A stretch of 64,000 nt of DNA from an uncultured Mycobacteriaceae bacterium (GCA_902826815.1 CADEGF010000005.1:25243-89242); one strand, 5' to 3'. Shown: positions 41,630 through 51,658, counted from the stretch's first letter. A program made the numbers and translations. The notes: generated from the letters alone by a model not told the origin.

Positions 41630-42658
41630 CTATCTCCCGTCGCTTCGCTCGCCCAGCGCGGCTCCCACCAAGTCCAAGCGGTGTGACGGGCCGCCAAGGA
41701 GGCGGGTCAGGTCCTTGATCGTCGAGTAGTAGCGATCCATCGGGTAGGCGATGTCCATGCCCATACCACCGTGCATGTGGTGGCAGAGCTGCATAACCGG
41801 CGGCGCCTGCGACGCCAGCCAGTAACCGAGGACGTCCAGATCCTCGTCGGCGTCCAAACCTTCGGAGAGCCGCCACACCACCGATGTTGCGGCCAATGTC
41901 AGTGTGCGCGAGGCGATGTACACCTCGGCCAACTGCGCGGCCACGGTCTGGAACGTCGAAAGCGGCTTGCCGAACTGTTCGCGGTTGGCGACATAGTCGG
42001 CCGTCAGGCGCAATGCACCGGCAACCACGCCAGCGGCGTATGCGCCCGTGGTCGCGAGCGCCAGCTGATTGACTCGCTTCGCCGCAGCGTCGGCCAACAC
42101 ATCGTCGTCGGCGACGGCGACGTCGGAGAACGTCACCACATATTCGTCGGAATGATTCGACGTCGGCGTCTTCGTGGCCTGCACACCGTCTGCCTTCGCG
42201 GACACCACGGCCACTCCGGTGTCTGCCGTCACGATGAGCCACTCTGCTTGCCCCGCATAGGGAACGCCGATCTTCGTGCCGTTGAGCTTGCCGCCTGCCA
42301 ACGTCGCAGCCGGCTTGTCGGGCAGCGCGGCGCCCGGCTCGTTGACGGCGAGCGTCACGATCGAGCCCTTGGCGACGTTTGCAAGATAACGGTCCTGCTG
42401 CGCCTCGGACGCCAGGTCCAACAGCACGGTGGTTGCGCCAAGGACGGCCAGCGCAGGGCCCGTGGTGCCGTGCCTGCCGATCTCGGTGAGCGCCGTGCTG
42501 ATCTCCGGCAGACCCACACCGTCGCCGCCGACGCGCTCCGGTACGCCGAGGGCTGTCACACCCCCTGCGACCAACGCATCCCAACTGTTGTCACGCTCCA
42601 GAACCGAGGTGACGACGTCGGCGACAGCTTGCTGCCCTTCATCGGGACTGAAGTCCAC
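41630..42658 (-). CDS. chsE1: ChsE1 (FadE28), acyl-CoA dehydrogenase subunit
   Basis: A 342-aa, short acyl-CoA dehydrogenase-like protein, typical of FadE28. It starts at a GTG (VDFSPDEGQQAVADVVTSVL) with a near-consensus AAGGAGGA ribosome site 6-8 nt upstream, which decides the start. Other landmarks are REQFGKPLSTFQTVAAQLAE and HHMHGGMGMDIAYPMDRYY. It partners ChsE2 in the heterotetramer. It lies 28 bp after cyp125. Confidence 0.9.
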   Translation of the reverse strand: MDFSPDEGQQAVADVVTSVLERDNSWDALVAGGVTALGVPERVGGDGVGLPEISTALTEIGRHGTTGPALAVLGATTVLLDLASEAQQDRYLANVAKGSIVTLAVNEPGAALPDKPAATLAGGKLNGTKIGVPYAGQAEWLIVTADTGVAVVSAKADGVQATKTPTSNHSDEYVVTFSDVAVADDDVLADAAAKRVNQLALATTGAYAAGVVAGALRLTADYVANREQFGKPLSTFQTVAAQLAEVYIASRTLTLAATSVVWRLSEGLDADEDLDVLGYWLASQAPPVMQLCHHMHGGMGMDIAYPMDRYYSTIKDLTRLLGGPSHRLDLVGAALGERSDGR

Positions 42659-42686
42659 CCGAATCCTCCTTGATTCGCCTGCGGGG

Positions 42687-43958
42687 TCAGTTTGCGACCG
42701 GGCTGGGGGTACCGCCCGCTTGCGGGGGATTACCGGTGTAGTCAACCTGCCAGTGCTTGATGCCGTTCAGCCACCCCGACATCAGCCGCTCGGGATCACC
42801 GATCGGCTTCAGATCGGGCATGTGGTCGGCGACGGCGTTGAAGATCAGGTTGATGGTCATCCTGGCGAGGTTGGCGCCGATGCAGTAGTGCGCGCCGGTG
42901 CCGCCGAAGCCGACATGCGGATTCGAGTCGCGCAGAATGTTGAAGGTGTGCGGATCGGTGAAGACCTCTTCGTCGAAATTGGCTGAGCGGTAAGACATCA
43001 CCACGCGCTCGCCCTTCTTGATCTTCACACCGCCGAGTTCGACATCGGAGAGCGCCGTGCGCTGGAACGCCGACACCGGCGTCGCCCAGCGAACGATCTC
43101 GTCGGCGGCGGTCTCGGGACGGTCCTTCTTGTACAGCTCCCACTGTTCGGGATTCTGCGAGAACGCGATCATCCCGTGGGTGATCGAGTTACGCGTGGTC
43201 TCGTTCCCCGCTACCGCGAGCATCACCACGAAGAAGCCGAACTCGTCGTCGGAGAGCTTCTCACCCTCGACATCAGCCTCGATGAGCGTTGTGACGATGT
43301 CGTCGGTCGGGTTCTTGGCCCGCTCCTCGGCCATCTTCATCGCATACGTGATGAGCTCGAACGACGAGATCGCCGGGTCGACATCGGCGTACTCCGGGTC
43401 CTCACCGGCCGTCATCTCGTTGGACCAGCGGAAGAGCTTGTCGCGGTCCTCCTGCGGTACGCCGAGCAGTCCGGCGATCGCCTGCAGCGGCAGCTCGCAG
43501 GACACCTGCTCGACGAAGTCGCCCGAACCCTCGGCGGCAGCCGCCTCGGCGATCTTCTGGGCGCGGGTCCGCAGTTCCTCCTCGAGCCGTCCGACCGCAC
43601 GCGGGGTGAAGCCGCGCGAGATGATCTTGCGCAGCCGGGTGTGTTGCGGCGCGTCCATGTTCAGAAGGACGGCCTTCTGCAGATCGATCGCATCGCGGGT
43701 CATCCCCTGCGGCCAGGTCGGGATCGCACCGTCCGGCGAGCTGCCGAAGACGTCGTTGCGCTTGGACACCTCTTTGACGTCGGCGTGCTTGGTCACAAGC
43801 CAGTAGCCTTTGTCGCCGAACCCTCCGGTACCACCGGGGACGTCGACCCAGTGCACAGGCTCAGACTTGCGGAGCTCGGCGAGCTCCTCGACGGGCAGGC
43901 GCTCGAGGTTCAGGGTCGCGTCAAGGAAGTCGAAGTCGGGCGAAACGGGGCACGGCAT
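42687..43958 (-). CDS. cyp125: CYP125, steroid C26/C27 monooxygenase
   Basis: A 423-aa cytochrome P450. The I-helix reads VVMLAVAGNETTRNSITHG; the E-x-x-R region has TAADEIVRWATPVSAFQR; the heme ligand is Cys359 in FGGTGAHYCIGANLAR. Operon position and divergence from fadA5 match M. tuberculosis Rv3545c. It oxidises the terminal methyl of cholesterol or cholestenone to start side-chain degradation. It is the first gene of the minus-strand operon. One KstR-type operator lies 18 bp upstream of its ATG and a second 97 bp upstream. Confidence 0.93.
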   Translation of the reverse strand: MPCPVSPDFDFLDATLNLERLPVEELAELRKSEPVHWVDVPGGTGGFGDKGYWLVTKHADVKEVSKRNDVFGSSPDGAIPTWPQGMTRDAIDLQKAVLLNMDAPQHTRLRKIISRGFTPRAVGRLEEELRTRAQKIAEAAAAEGSGDFVEQVSCELPLQAIAGLLGVPQEDRDKLFRWSNEMTAGEDPEYADVDPAISSFELITYAMKMAEERAKNPTDDIVTTLIEADVEGEKLSDDEFGFFVVMLAVAGNETTRNSITHGMIAFSQNPEQWELYKKDRPETAADEIVRWATPVSAFQRTALSDVELGGVKIKKGERVVMSYRSANFDEEVFTDPHTFNILRDSNPHVGFGGTGAHYCIGANLARMTINLIFNAVADHMPDLKPIGDPERLMSGWLNGIKHWQVDYTGNPPQAGGTPSPVAN

Positions 43959-43976
43959 AATAAAGCTCTCCTCAAT

Positions 43977-43990
43977 TGCAACGTGTTCTA
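43977..43990. promoter_or_regulatory. KstR-type operator near cyp125
   Basis: On the minus strand this reads TAGAACACGTTGCA, an exact match to the KstR consensus TnnAACnnGTTnnA. It lies 18 bp upstream of the cyp125 ATG, in the 121-bp spacer shared with fadA5. Confidence 0.85.
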
Positions 43991-44055
43991 GTGCCAGTAA
44001 AACATGGCTTCTGCGCAGATCAAAGGCTCGCCCCTATCGCGGCTTGTCAGAGTAA

Positions 44056-44069
44056 TGAAACGTGTTCTA
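44056..44069. promoter_or_regulatory. KstR-type operator near fadA5
   Basis: On the minus strand this reads TAGAACACGTTTCA, again an exact match to TnnAACnnGTTnnA. It lies 10 bp before the fadA5 ATG at 44080. Each of the two divergent transcripts therefore has its own KstR site. Confidence 0.85.
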
Positions 44070-44070
44070 G

Positions 44071-45242
<1,172 letters not shown>

Positions 45243-45243
<1 letters not shown>

Positions 45244-45632
45244 TGGCCGAGACCCGCGTCCACACCGAAGCGGAGCGGATCGCCGCCGCGCAGTCCTACA
45301 TCGACGCGCTGGTCAACCACGACGCCGAGAGCGTGCCGTTCGCTCCTGGATGCCAGCGCATCGAGTTCGGCGTGAAGACGGGCTTCTCGGGAGATCACCT
45401 GCGGCGCAGCCTCAATGGCGGCCCGCAGTACCGTGTCATCGCTTCCGCGACTCCCCCGGAGTTCACTGTCGACGGCGACACGGTGCGGGCGCGATTCGAC
45501 CTGACGACCAAACCTTCGTTGGCAGGACGGCGGGTTGGCGCCCACGTCGAAGAGACGTTCGTGATCCCTGCCGAGGACGGGCAGATCCACCATATTCGGG
45601 CGATCGTCAGGCCCTTCCTGATCTCGTCCTAG
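45243..45632 (+). CDS. Small protein of unknown function coupled to fadA5
   Basis: A 129-aa protein starting at a GTG that overlaps the fadA5 stop (TAGTG). It begins VAETRVHTEAERIAAAQSYI and ends HHIRAIVRPFLISS. The pattern of an N-terminal helix (AERIAAAQSYIDALVNHDAESV) followed by beta-rich segments fits the SnoaL/NTF2-like or DUF8021 type, but I do not recognise a specific family. No signal peptide or membrane segment is seen. Coupling to fadA5 suggests a role in steroid catabolism, perhaps on a CoA-linked or ring intermediate. Confidence 0.7.
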
Positions 45633-45687
45633 ATCTAGTTCGGGCAAACGTCCGACTCGTCGCGTTCCGGTACGCCAGACTCGTGCC

Positions 45688-46695
45688 ATGCGATTGATCC
45701 CTCTTGCGGTGGCGTTGGTTGGCGTTGGTCTGATCGTGTCGTGTTCGACCGGTGACAAAGGGGAAACGGCCACGCCGTCATCCGAATCCAAGCCTTCATC
45801 ACAGCCGAAACTCGACGGCCTCTACGAAGTCAAGACCGATTTGACCAAGCGGAAGGTCAATTTTGCGCCAGATCCGAGCGACGAGAAGAAGCCGTTCAAG
45901 CTGGCGGTGCGTTCGGCGTGTAGCGCCGACAATGTCTGCACCGCAACGGCACTCACTCTCGGCGACGACATGAAGGAGGTGCCGGACACCGGATTGCTGG
46001 TCTTCGATCTCGTCGACGGGCACTGGGTGAGCGTGAAGGAAGTCCCCGACGGATCGTGCCAGCTCAACCCTGATTTGAGGACGGTGAAGGCTCCTTACTT
46101 CAGTATCTGGACCGTCGAAGCGAAAGACGACGGCCCGATGACCGGCAACGGCCTATACGTCGGCGCGAACGAATGCATGAACATCTCCGACGTCCCTGCC
46201 ACGTTCACCCGCACAGGCGACGTACCGGCCGACGTCTCGCTGCCCGATCCGGCTTCTCAGCCGAAACGCGTCATCTCGCCCGCCGCAGGATTGCGCGGGA
46301 AGTACGCAGGCGACATCGTCACCGTCGACCAACCCGACTGGAAGTACACCCAGGTCTGGGACGCCGATACGCACTGCGTGCGCACCGGCGAGAAGTGCCT
46401 GACGACCGTTGCAGCAACCCAGAGGGACGAAAATCAACCGGGCAGCAGCACGGCATTTCCGGCTGACTACATCTTCGAGAACGGCCGGTGGACGGGTGGT
46501 TCCGGCACGGGGCCGATCGAATGCGCAGAAGGTGCGGGTCAGACCACGAAATCGATCACGGGCTCGTTCGGGTTGCCTGCCGAACCCGTGCCTGACCCGA
46601 TCCCCACCGTGACCGTGGATCAAGCCACGACCATCGGCGATCCGTGCGCAAGTACCCTCAACAGCCAGATCACCCTGAACCGAATCGGCGACTGA
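45688..46695 (+). CDS. Secreted lipoprotein, conserved hypothetical
   Basis: A 335-aa protein with a type II signal peptide (MRLIPLAVALVGVGLIVSC, lipid-modified Cys19) and a Ser/Pro/Lys-rich linker. A Cys-containing beta-rich extracellular part follows, with segments such as YTQVWDADTHCVRTGEKCLTT and the repeated phrase T-A-FPADYIFENGRW. The paired cysteines probably form disulfides. No enzymatic motif is recognised. It lies on the same strand 55 bp after the fadA5-coupled gene. Confidence 0.75.
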   Translation: MRLIPLAVALVGVGLIVSCSTGDKGETATPSSESKPSSQPKLDGLYEVKTDLTKRKVNFAPDPSDEKKPFKLAVRSACSADNVCTATALTLGDDMKEVPDTGLLVFDLVDGHWVSVKEVPDGSCQLNPDLRTVKAPYFSIWTVEAKDDGPMTGNGLYVGANECMNISDVPATFTRTGDVPADVSLPDPASQPKRVISPAAGLRGKYAGDIVTVDQPDWKYTQVWDADTHCVRTGEKCLTTVAATQRDENQPGSSTAFPADYIFENGRWTGGSGTGPIECAEGAGQTTKSITGSFGLPAEPVPDPIPTVTVDQATTIGDPCASTLNSQITLNRIGD

Positions 46696-46712
46696 ATGGC
46701 CTGTGCTGCGAT

Positions 46713-47432
46713 ATGAGCGACCTTCACTTCTATTTCGATCCGGTCTGCCCCTTTGCATGGATGACCAGCAAGTGGGTGCGGCTTGTCGCAGCACAGCGCG
46801 ACTACCGGGTGGACTGGCGATTCATCTCACTGCGAATCCTGAACGCGCACATCGACTATGACGCGCATTTCCCACCGGAGTACGAGGCCGGGCATACGGC
46901 GGGACTTCGGCTGCTTCGGGTCGCCGCCCGGACCCGCGCCGAGCACGGGCGGGAGGCCGTCGGCCCCTTGTACGAGGCGATCGGCACCCGGATCTTCGAC
47001 ACGTCGCGCGAGGTGGATCCGCTCTCGGGTGCCGACCAAGGCGCACGCCGTGTACTCGAGCCGCTTTTGCGTGAGACCGGGTTGCCAGTCGAACTCGCCG
47101 ACGCGCTTGACGAAACGTCGTGGGACGACGAGATCCGCGCCGAGACCGAGGAGGCGCTCGCCTTGACGGGCCGCGACGTCGGAACCCCGATCCTGCATTT
47201 TCAACCACCCGACGGCGCGGCCTTCTTCGGCCCGGTGATCAGCCGCCTCCCCAGCGCCGACGATGCCGGACGGCTATGGGATCACGTGATCGGCCTCGCC
47301 GAGTTCGGCGGTTTCGCCGAACTCAAGCGCAGCCTGCGGGAAAGGCCACAATTGGCGAGCTTTGGGGTTGACACCGAATCGGTCGGCAAGCAGGAGGACT
47401 GGCACGGCGGAAGCCGCCGCCTCAAGAAGTAG
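46713..47432 (+). CDS. DsbA-like thioredoxin-fold protein with a CPFA site
   Basis: A 239-aa protein beginning MSDLHFYFDPVCPFAWMTSKWV. The DSBA/mycothiol-dependent oxidoreductase fold is suggested by this start, the long alpha-helical insertion and GTPILHFQPPDGAAFFGPV near the C-terminus. The active site is CPFA, with a single cysteine, unlike the CxxC of the related mycothiol-dependent nitroreductase. This points to a glutathione- or mycothiol-transferase-like role. No signal peptide is present, so it is cytoplasmic. Its 3' end overlaps the converging TRAP permease gene by 11 nt. Confidence 0.78.
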   Translation: MSDLHFYFDPVCPFAWMTSKWVRLVAAQRDYRVDWRFISLRILNAHIDYDAHFPPEYEAGHTAGLRLLRVAARTRAEHGREAVGPLYEAIGTRIFDTSREVDPLSGADQGARRVLEPLLRETGLPVELADALDETSWDDEIRAETEEALALTGRDVGTPILHFQPPDGAAFFGPVISRLPSADDAGRLWDHVIGLAEFGGFAELKRSLRERPQLASFGVDTESVGKQEDWHGGSRRLKK

Positions 47433-49458
47433 AGGGCGCCGCCTCCGATTGCTCCGACCGGCGCAACACCAGGTTCACACCTATCGCGACCGCGAGCAAA
47501 GCCGCACCGATGACGATCGTCGTCGGGTGCAGGTAAAGCAGCAGGGCTGCCGCCGGCACACACAGCACCCGCTCCGGCCAGCCTGCACGGCGGATCAACC
47601 AGCCACCGGTGACCACCGCGAGCGCTGCCACCGCCAGCGCGGAAACCGCTGCCGTCCAGGCCATGTCGGCGAGCGACCGAAGGCCGAGCAGGCCCTCGCC
47701 GTTGTCGGTGAGCACGAACGCAAACGGCACGAGGAAGGCGGGCAGGGTGTACTTCCACGTCTGCATCATCGTCGCCATCACTCGGCCGCCGGTGATCGCA
47801 GAGGCGGCGACCGACGCCAGCGCCGTGGGCGGCGTCACCTCGGACAGCACCGCGAAGTAGAACACGAACATGGCCACCGCGGGTGCGGCGACGCCCAGAT
47901 CCTGCAGCGCGGGGCCGACGATCACCCAGCTGATCACGAACGACGCCGTGACAGGCACCGCAAGTCCCAGTACCGCCACCGCCAGCGCAGCGAAGATTGC
48001 GGTGAAAACCAGTACCAGCACTGGGTTTTCGGTGATGCCGCGGGCAGTGTTCACCAGGATCGAGTTGAGCTGCAGACCCAATCCGGTTCGGGTGATCATC
48101 GCGGCGATAACGCCTGCGGCGGCGCAGACGGCGGCGACGGCGAGCACGCCCCGTACACCGGTGGCAAGCGATCGATAGAGCCTGCGCGGGGTCAGGCGGT
48201 GTTCCTTGTCGAGGAAGGACAGCGCGATCTGAACGAAGATCGCGTAGACAACCGCCCGGATGGCGGAGATGTCCATGGCCAGGAACACCACGATCATCAC
48301 CAGCGAGATGAAGTGATAGCCGAACCGGCCGAGCAGTCGCCAGCCCGACTGCTCGCTGATCTCGACCTCAAGGGTGCCGTATCGGCGGGCGTCGATCTCG
48401 ACGGCCAGCAGAATGCCGAGATAGTAGAGCAGCGTCGGCACGATGGCCCAGACCAGCACGGTGAGGTACGGCACCCCGAGGTATTCCGCGATGATGAACG
48501 CCGCGGCGCCCAACGTCGGCGGTGAGAGAATCGCGCCGATGCCCGCGGCCGCCAGCATTCCGCCCGCGTTTTCTTTCGGATAGCCGGCGCGGCGCAGGAT
48601 TGGCCAGGTGACCGAACCGAGGCTGACGGTCGTCGCCGTCCCGGAACCCGATACCGACCCGAGCAGGAACCCGGCGAGGGTGACAGTTCTGCCCGGCGCG
48701 GCCCGCGATCGTCGGAACGCCGCGAGCGACAGGTCGATGAAGAACTTGCTCGCGCCGGACGCGTCGAGCACCGCCCCGTAGATCGTGAACAACACGATAT
48801 AGGTGGCCGCCACGTCCAGTGGGACACCGTAGAGACCGGTCGACTGGATGAACGACGCACTGATGATCTGGGTCCAGTCGACGCCTGCGTGCGCGATCGC
48901 CGCACCCTGTGGCAGATAGCCGCCGTAGTACGCGTACGCCAACGCGAGTAGGCAGACGATCGGCAGTGCGAGACCGGTGGTGCGACGGCAGGCCTCCAAA
49001 ACCAGGAGCAGAACGACAGTCCCCACCAGCACGTCGATCATCGCGGGGGTGCTCTGCCGACTCAGAAACTCGTCGAAACCTCCACCGCCACCTGCGATTT
49101 CGAATGGCATCACCGGATACAGGCATGCCACCAGCGCGATCGCGGCCAAGAGCCAGTCGACGAACGTCGGATTGCCCTTCGGCACTTCGTGTTCGTCGCT
49201 CGCATCGGGCTCCGCCTTGTTGCGGCGCAACCGTAGCCCCGAGCGGTAGCAGAGCAGCGTCAGCGGCAACACCGAGGCCAGGAAATAGATCAGCGAAACC
49301 TGGTTGCCCTGCGCGAGCGGGAAGAACACTTGATAGATCGCGGAGACGCCGATCAGGACGCACACCGTCGCCACCGCGTGGTTCACCCAGCCGGTCAGCT
49401 CGCGGGCCGGCTTCTCTTCTTCGTATGCGGCGGTCGACGCCGTCGCAGTCTCGGTCAG
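47422..49458 (-). CDS. TRAP transporter fused 4TM/12TM permease
   Basis: A roughly 680-aa membrane protein with many hydrophobic segments. It matches the fused TRAP permease that pairs with TAXI-type receptors: a short 4-TM part first, then the large DctM-like part with GFLLGSVSGSGTATTVSLG, AGIGAILSPPTLGAAAFIIAEYL and SEVTPPTALASVAASAITGG. It drives uptake with an ion gradient. The start is unclear. A CTG at 49458 overlaps the receptor stop (CTGA) and keeps a coding-like N-terminus (TETATASTAAYEEEKPAREL); the first standard codon after that stop is the GTG at 49386. Confidence 0.85.
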   Translation of the reverse strand: MTETATASTAAYEEEKPARELTGWVNHAVATVCVLIGVSAIYQVFFPLAQGNQVSLIYFLASVLPLTLLCYRSGLRLRRNKAEPDASDEHEVPKGNPTFVDWLLAAIALVACLYPVMPFEIAGGGGGFDEFLSRQSTPAMIDVLVGTVVLLLVLEACRRTTGLALPIVCLLALAYAYYGGYLPQGAAIAHAGVDWTQIISASFIQSTGLYGVPLDVAATYIVLFTIYGAVLDASGASKFFIDLSLAAFRRSRAAPGRTVTLAGFLLGSVSGSGTATTVSLGSVTWPILRRAGYPKENAGGMLAAAGIGAILSPPTLGAAAFIIAEYLGVPYLTVLVWAIVPTLLYYLGILLAVEIDARRYGTLEVEISEQSGWRLLGRFGYHFISLVMIVVFLAMDISAIRAVVYAIFVQIALSFLDKEHRLTPRRLYRSLATGVRGVLAVAAVCAAAGVIAAMITRTGLGLQLNSILVNTARGITENPVLVLVFTAIFAALAVAVLGLAVPVTASFVISWVIVGPALQDLGVAAPAVAMFVFYFAVLSEVTPPTALASVAASAITGGRVMATMMQTWKYTLPAFLVPFAFVLTDNGEGLLGLRSLADMAWTAAVSALAVAALAVVTGGWLIRRAGWPERVLCVPAAALLLYLHPTTIVIGAALLAVAIGVNLVLRRSEQSEAAPSTS

Positions 49459-50471
49459 TTCTTCGCGCCGAGTTCGTCCAGCGCCTTCTTGGCCCCCGGA
49501 TGCAGCGGCACCGGGTCGGTCTGGCGAGCCGTGTCCAGGTTGATGTCCTCGGCGGCCTTGTTGACCTTCACCAGATCGGCCTTGTGATCGAACAGCGCCT
49601 TCGTCAGCACACATGCCGTGTTGCCGTCCATATCTTGGTTCACCAGAAGGAGATTCGGCACCACCACGGTCGGCACGTCACCGGGAGTCTTGTACGTCGC
49701 CGCCGGTATGACGCCCTCTTCGTAGATGGTGTTGATCTCCTTGAGCTTGTCCAGCGTCCCTGCGACATCGAGAAACTTGACGTTGTCGCCCTGGCTGGTG
49801 AACAGGTCGGTGATGCCGCTCGTCGGCAGGCCGCCCGACCAGAACATCGCATCGATCGAGCCGTCCTTCATGCCCTCGACCGTCTTGCCCAACTCGGTGC
49901 GCTGCGCCTGGACGTCCTTGGCTGGATCGAGCCCGGAGGCCGCCAGCATGCGGTGGGCGATCACCTCGGTGCCGGAGTTCGGCGCTCCTGTCGACACCCG
50001 CTTGCCGCGCATGTCGGCGATCGAGTTGATGCCTGCGTCGCTGCGCGCGACCACCTGGGTGTAGTTCGGATACAACCGGGCCAGCGCCGCAATCGGCTGC
50101 GGCGCATCGAAGGACGCCTTGCCCTCGGCCGCGTCGGCCGCGGTGTCGGCAAGCGAGAACGCGACCTGATGCGTGCCGGCGACGAGCTGCTGGATGTTCT
50201 GCAGCGACGCCGATGTCTCCGCGGCGGTGGCCTTGAGCTTCCCATCGCTTTCTGCGTTGATCGCCTCGGCCAGAGCGCCCCCGAGGCTGTAGTAGACACC
50301 CGTGGTGTTTCCGGTCGCGACGCTCAGTCGGCTGTCGGTGTCGACGGTGCACGTCGTCGGCTCGGAAGCCGCCTCCCCGCCGTCACCACCCCTCTGACCT
50401 CCACATCCAGCCAAAACCAACAGCATTACGCCGGCAACTACCGGCAGCGTGATCCGCCTCACGTGTTTCAT
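49455..50471 (-). CDS. TAXI-family TRAP solute receptor lipoprotein
   Basis: A 338-aa lipoprotein with lipobox LAGC (Cys23). It has the TAXI receptor start RLSVATGNTTGVYYSLGGALAEAI, followed by LVAGTHQVAFSLADTAADAAEG, RVSTGAPNSGTEVIAHRML and MFWSGGLPTSGITDLF. TAXI receptors bind small organic acids such as glutamate or dicarboxylates. I chose the ATG at 50471 because GAAGG lies 5 nt upstream; a GTG at 50483 is the alternative. It is followed by the fused permease with an overlap. Confidence 0.87.
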   Translation of the reverse strand: MKHVRRITLPVVAGVMLLVLAGCGGQRGGDGGEAASEPTTCTVDTDSRLSVATGNTTGVYYSLGGALAEAINAESDGKLKATAAETSASLQNIQQLVAGTHQVAFSLADTAADAAEGKASFDAPQPIAALARLYPNYTQVVARSDAGINSIADMRGKRVSTGAPNSGTEVIAHRMLAASGLDPAKDVQAQRTELGKTVEGMKDGSIDAMFWSGGLPTSGITDLFTSQGDNVKFLDVAGTLDKLKEINTIYEEGVIPAATYKTPGDVPTVVVPNLLLVNQDMDGNTACVLTKALFDHKADLVKVNKAAEDINLDTARQTDPVPLHPGAKKALDELGAKN

Positions 50472-50503
50472 GATGACCTTCACAGCGAGTTTTCAAACGC
50501 GGT

Positions 50504-51403
50504 TCAGGGAATCAGCACGACCTTCCCGGTCGCGTGGCCCTGTTCGACGAGGGCAAGCGCGGCTTGGGCATCGGACAGCGGCCGGATGTCGGTGACGTGC
50601 GGATCGAGCTTGCCATCTCCGACCAAACGCACGAGTTCGGTGAGCACCGCCGTGCTGCGGTCGCGCACCAGCTCGAAGCCGCCGAGCTCCCTTGCCAGCG
50701 GCCTGTCGGCGATCGACGTGAGGCGCGATCGATCGTCGAGCAGTGCCGCGATCGCGCGCAGTGGGTCGCCCCCGACCATGTCGAAAACGGCGTCGATGCC
50801 GTCAGGTGCCGCCGCACGCACCCGGTCCTCGACACCCGCGCCGTACGCCACCGGTACTCCACCGAAGCGGGCCACCAGTTCGTGCTTGGCCGCGCTCGCG
50901 ACGCCGATCACGCGCACGCCACGCGCCGTCGCCAGCTGCACCGCAGGGATGCCCACCCCGCCGCCTGCGCCGTTGACCAACAACGTCGAACCCTCAGGGA
51001 GAGCGAAGGAATTGAGAGCATCGAAGGCGGTCGCCGCCGCGACGGGAAGCGCCGCGGCCACCTCGGGGCGCACATTGTCCGGTCGTCGCGCGGTGAACGA
51101 CGCGATGGTCAAGGCCTGCTCCGCCCATCCGCCCACCATCTCCGGGCAGCCTCCGAAAACCTCATCACCGATGGCGAAACCGACGCCGGGCCCCCGTGCG
51201 ACGACGGTTCCGGCGACTTCTCGACCCAGCACCGCGGGGCCGCTGTGGCCATAGGAGCCTTCGCGCAGCCGCCAATCGCCGGGGTTGACCCCTGCCGCCC
51301 TGACCCGCACCCGCAGTTCGCCGGGTCCGGGTTGCGGCACAGGGACATCGAGGAACGCTTGTTTGTCCGGACCGCCGATCTCGGTAAAACCGTATGCGCG
51401 CAT
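50504..51403 (-). CDS. Zinc-independent quinone-oxidoreductase-like MDR protein
   Basis: A 299-aa medium-chain dehydrogenase of the quinone oxidoreductase type. It shows GVNPGDWRLREGSYGHSGPAV, LGREVAGTVVARG, and the NADPH-binding GAGGGVGIPAVQLATARG. The zinc-ligand cysteines of alcohol dehydrogenases are missing. It would reduce quinones or enones with NADPH. It lies 32 bp upstream of the TAXI receptor gene and may be the first gene of that operon. The physiological substrate is unknown. Confidence 0.82.
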   Translation of the reverse strand: MRAYGFTEIGGPDKQAFLDVPVPQPGPGELRVRVRAAGVNPGDWRLREGSYGHSGPAVLGREVAGTVVARGPGVGFAIGDEVFGGCPEMVGGWAEQALTIASFTARRPDNVRPEVAAALPVAAATAFDALNSFALPEGSTLLVNGAGGGVGIPAVQLATARGVRVIGVASAAKHELVARFGGVPVAYGAGVEDRVRAAAPDGIDAVFDMVGGDPLRAIAALLDDRSRLTSIADRPLARELGGFELVRDRSTAVLTELVRLVGDGKLDPHVTDIRPLSDAQAALALVEQGHATGKVVLIP

Positions 51404-51418
51404 CGGCTACCAGTTTGC

Positions 51419-51440
51419 GCCTAAACGCCCTGCGCGTATT
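51419..51440. repeat. 22-nt direct repeat, copy 1
   Basis: This stretch matches 51637-51658 at 21 of 22 positions; the shared core is CCTAAACGCCCTGCG. The copies flank 196 bp that contain a palindrome. Confidence 0.65.
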
Positions 51441-51549
51441 AAGGCAGTAGTTGCCGGCCCCGTATTCGTCGACTGTCGCTCATCAGGCGGGCACACCAAC
51501 ACACCGCGTCGCGCCGCGCAGACCCCTGAACGCATCGAACGTGAACGTA

Positions 51550-51577
51550 CTGCGAAAAAACGGCCGAATTTTCGCAG
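51550..51577. promoter_or_regulatory. 28-bp palindrome, candidate operator
   Basis: The arms CTGCGAAAA (51550-51558) and TTTTCGCAG (51569-51577) are perfect inverted copies. The centre contains CGGCCG, so only two inner base pairs mismatch. It lies between two divergent genes and could be a TetR-type operator. Confidence 0.5.
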
Positions 51578-51636
51578 CCAGCGCACGTTCGACGAAACCA
51601 GCGCACAAAGCTGCATACGAATTAAAGACTCACAAC

Positions 51637-51658
51637 GCCTAAACGCCCTGCGTGTATT
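51637..51658. repeat. 22-nt direct repeat, copy 2
   Basis: This is the second copy of 51419-51440, with one substitution. It ends 74 bp before the phosphatase ATG. Confidence 0.65.

Noticed and set aside
49459-49614. ATG at 49614 as start of the TRAP permease
   Set aside because: It would overlap the receptor gene by about 160 nt and add an Arg/Gly-rich stretch that looks like an out-of-frame reading of the receptor.
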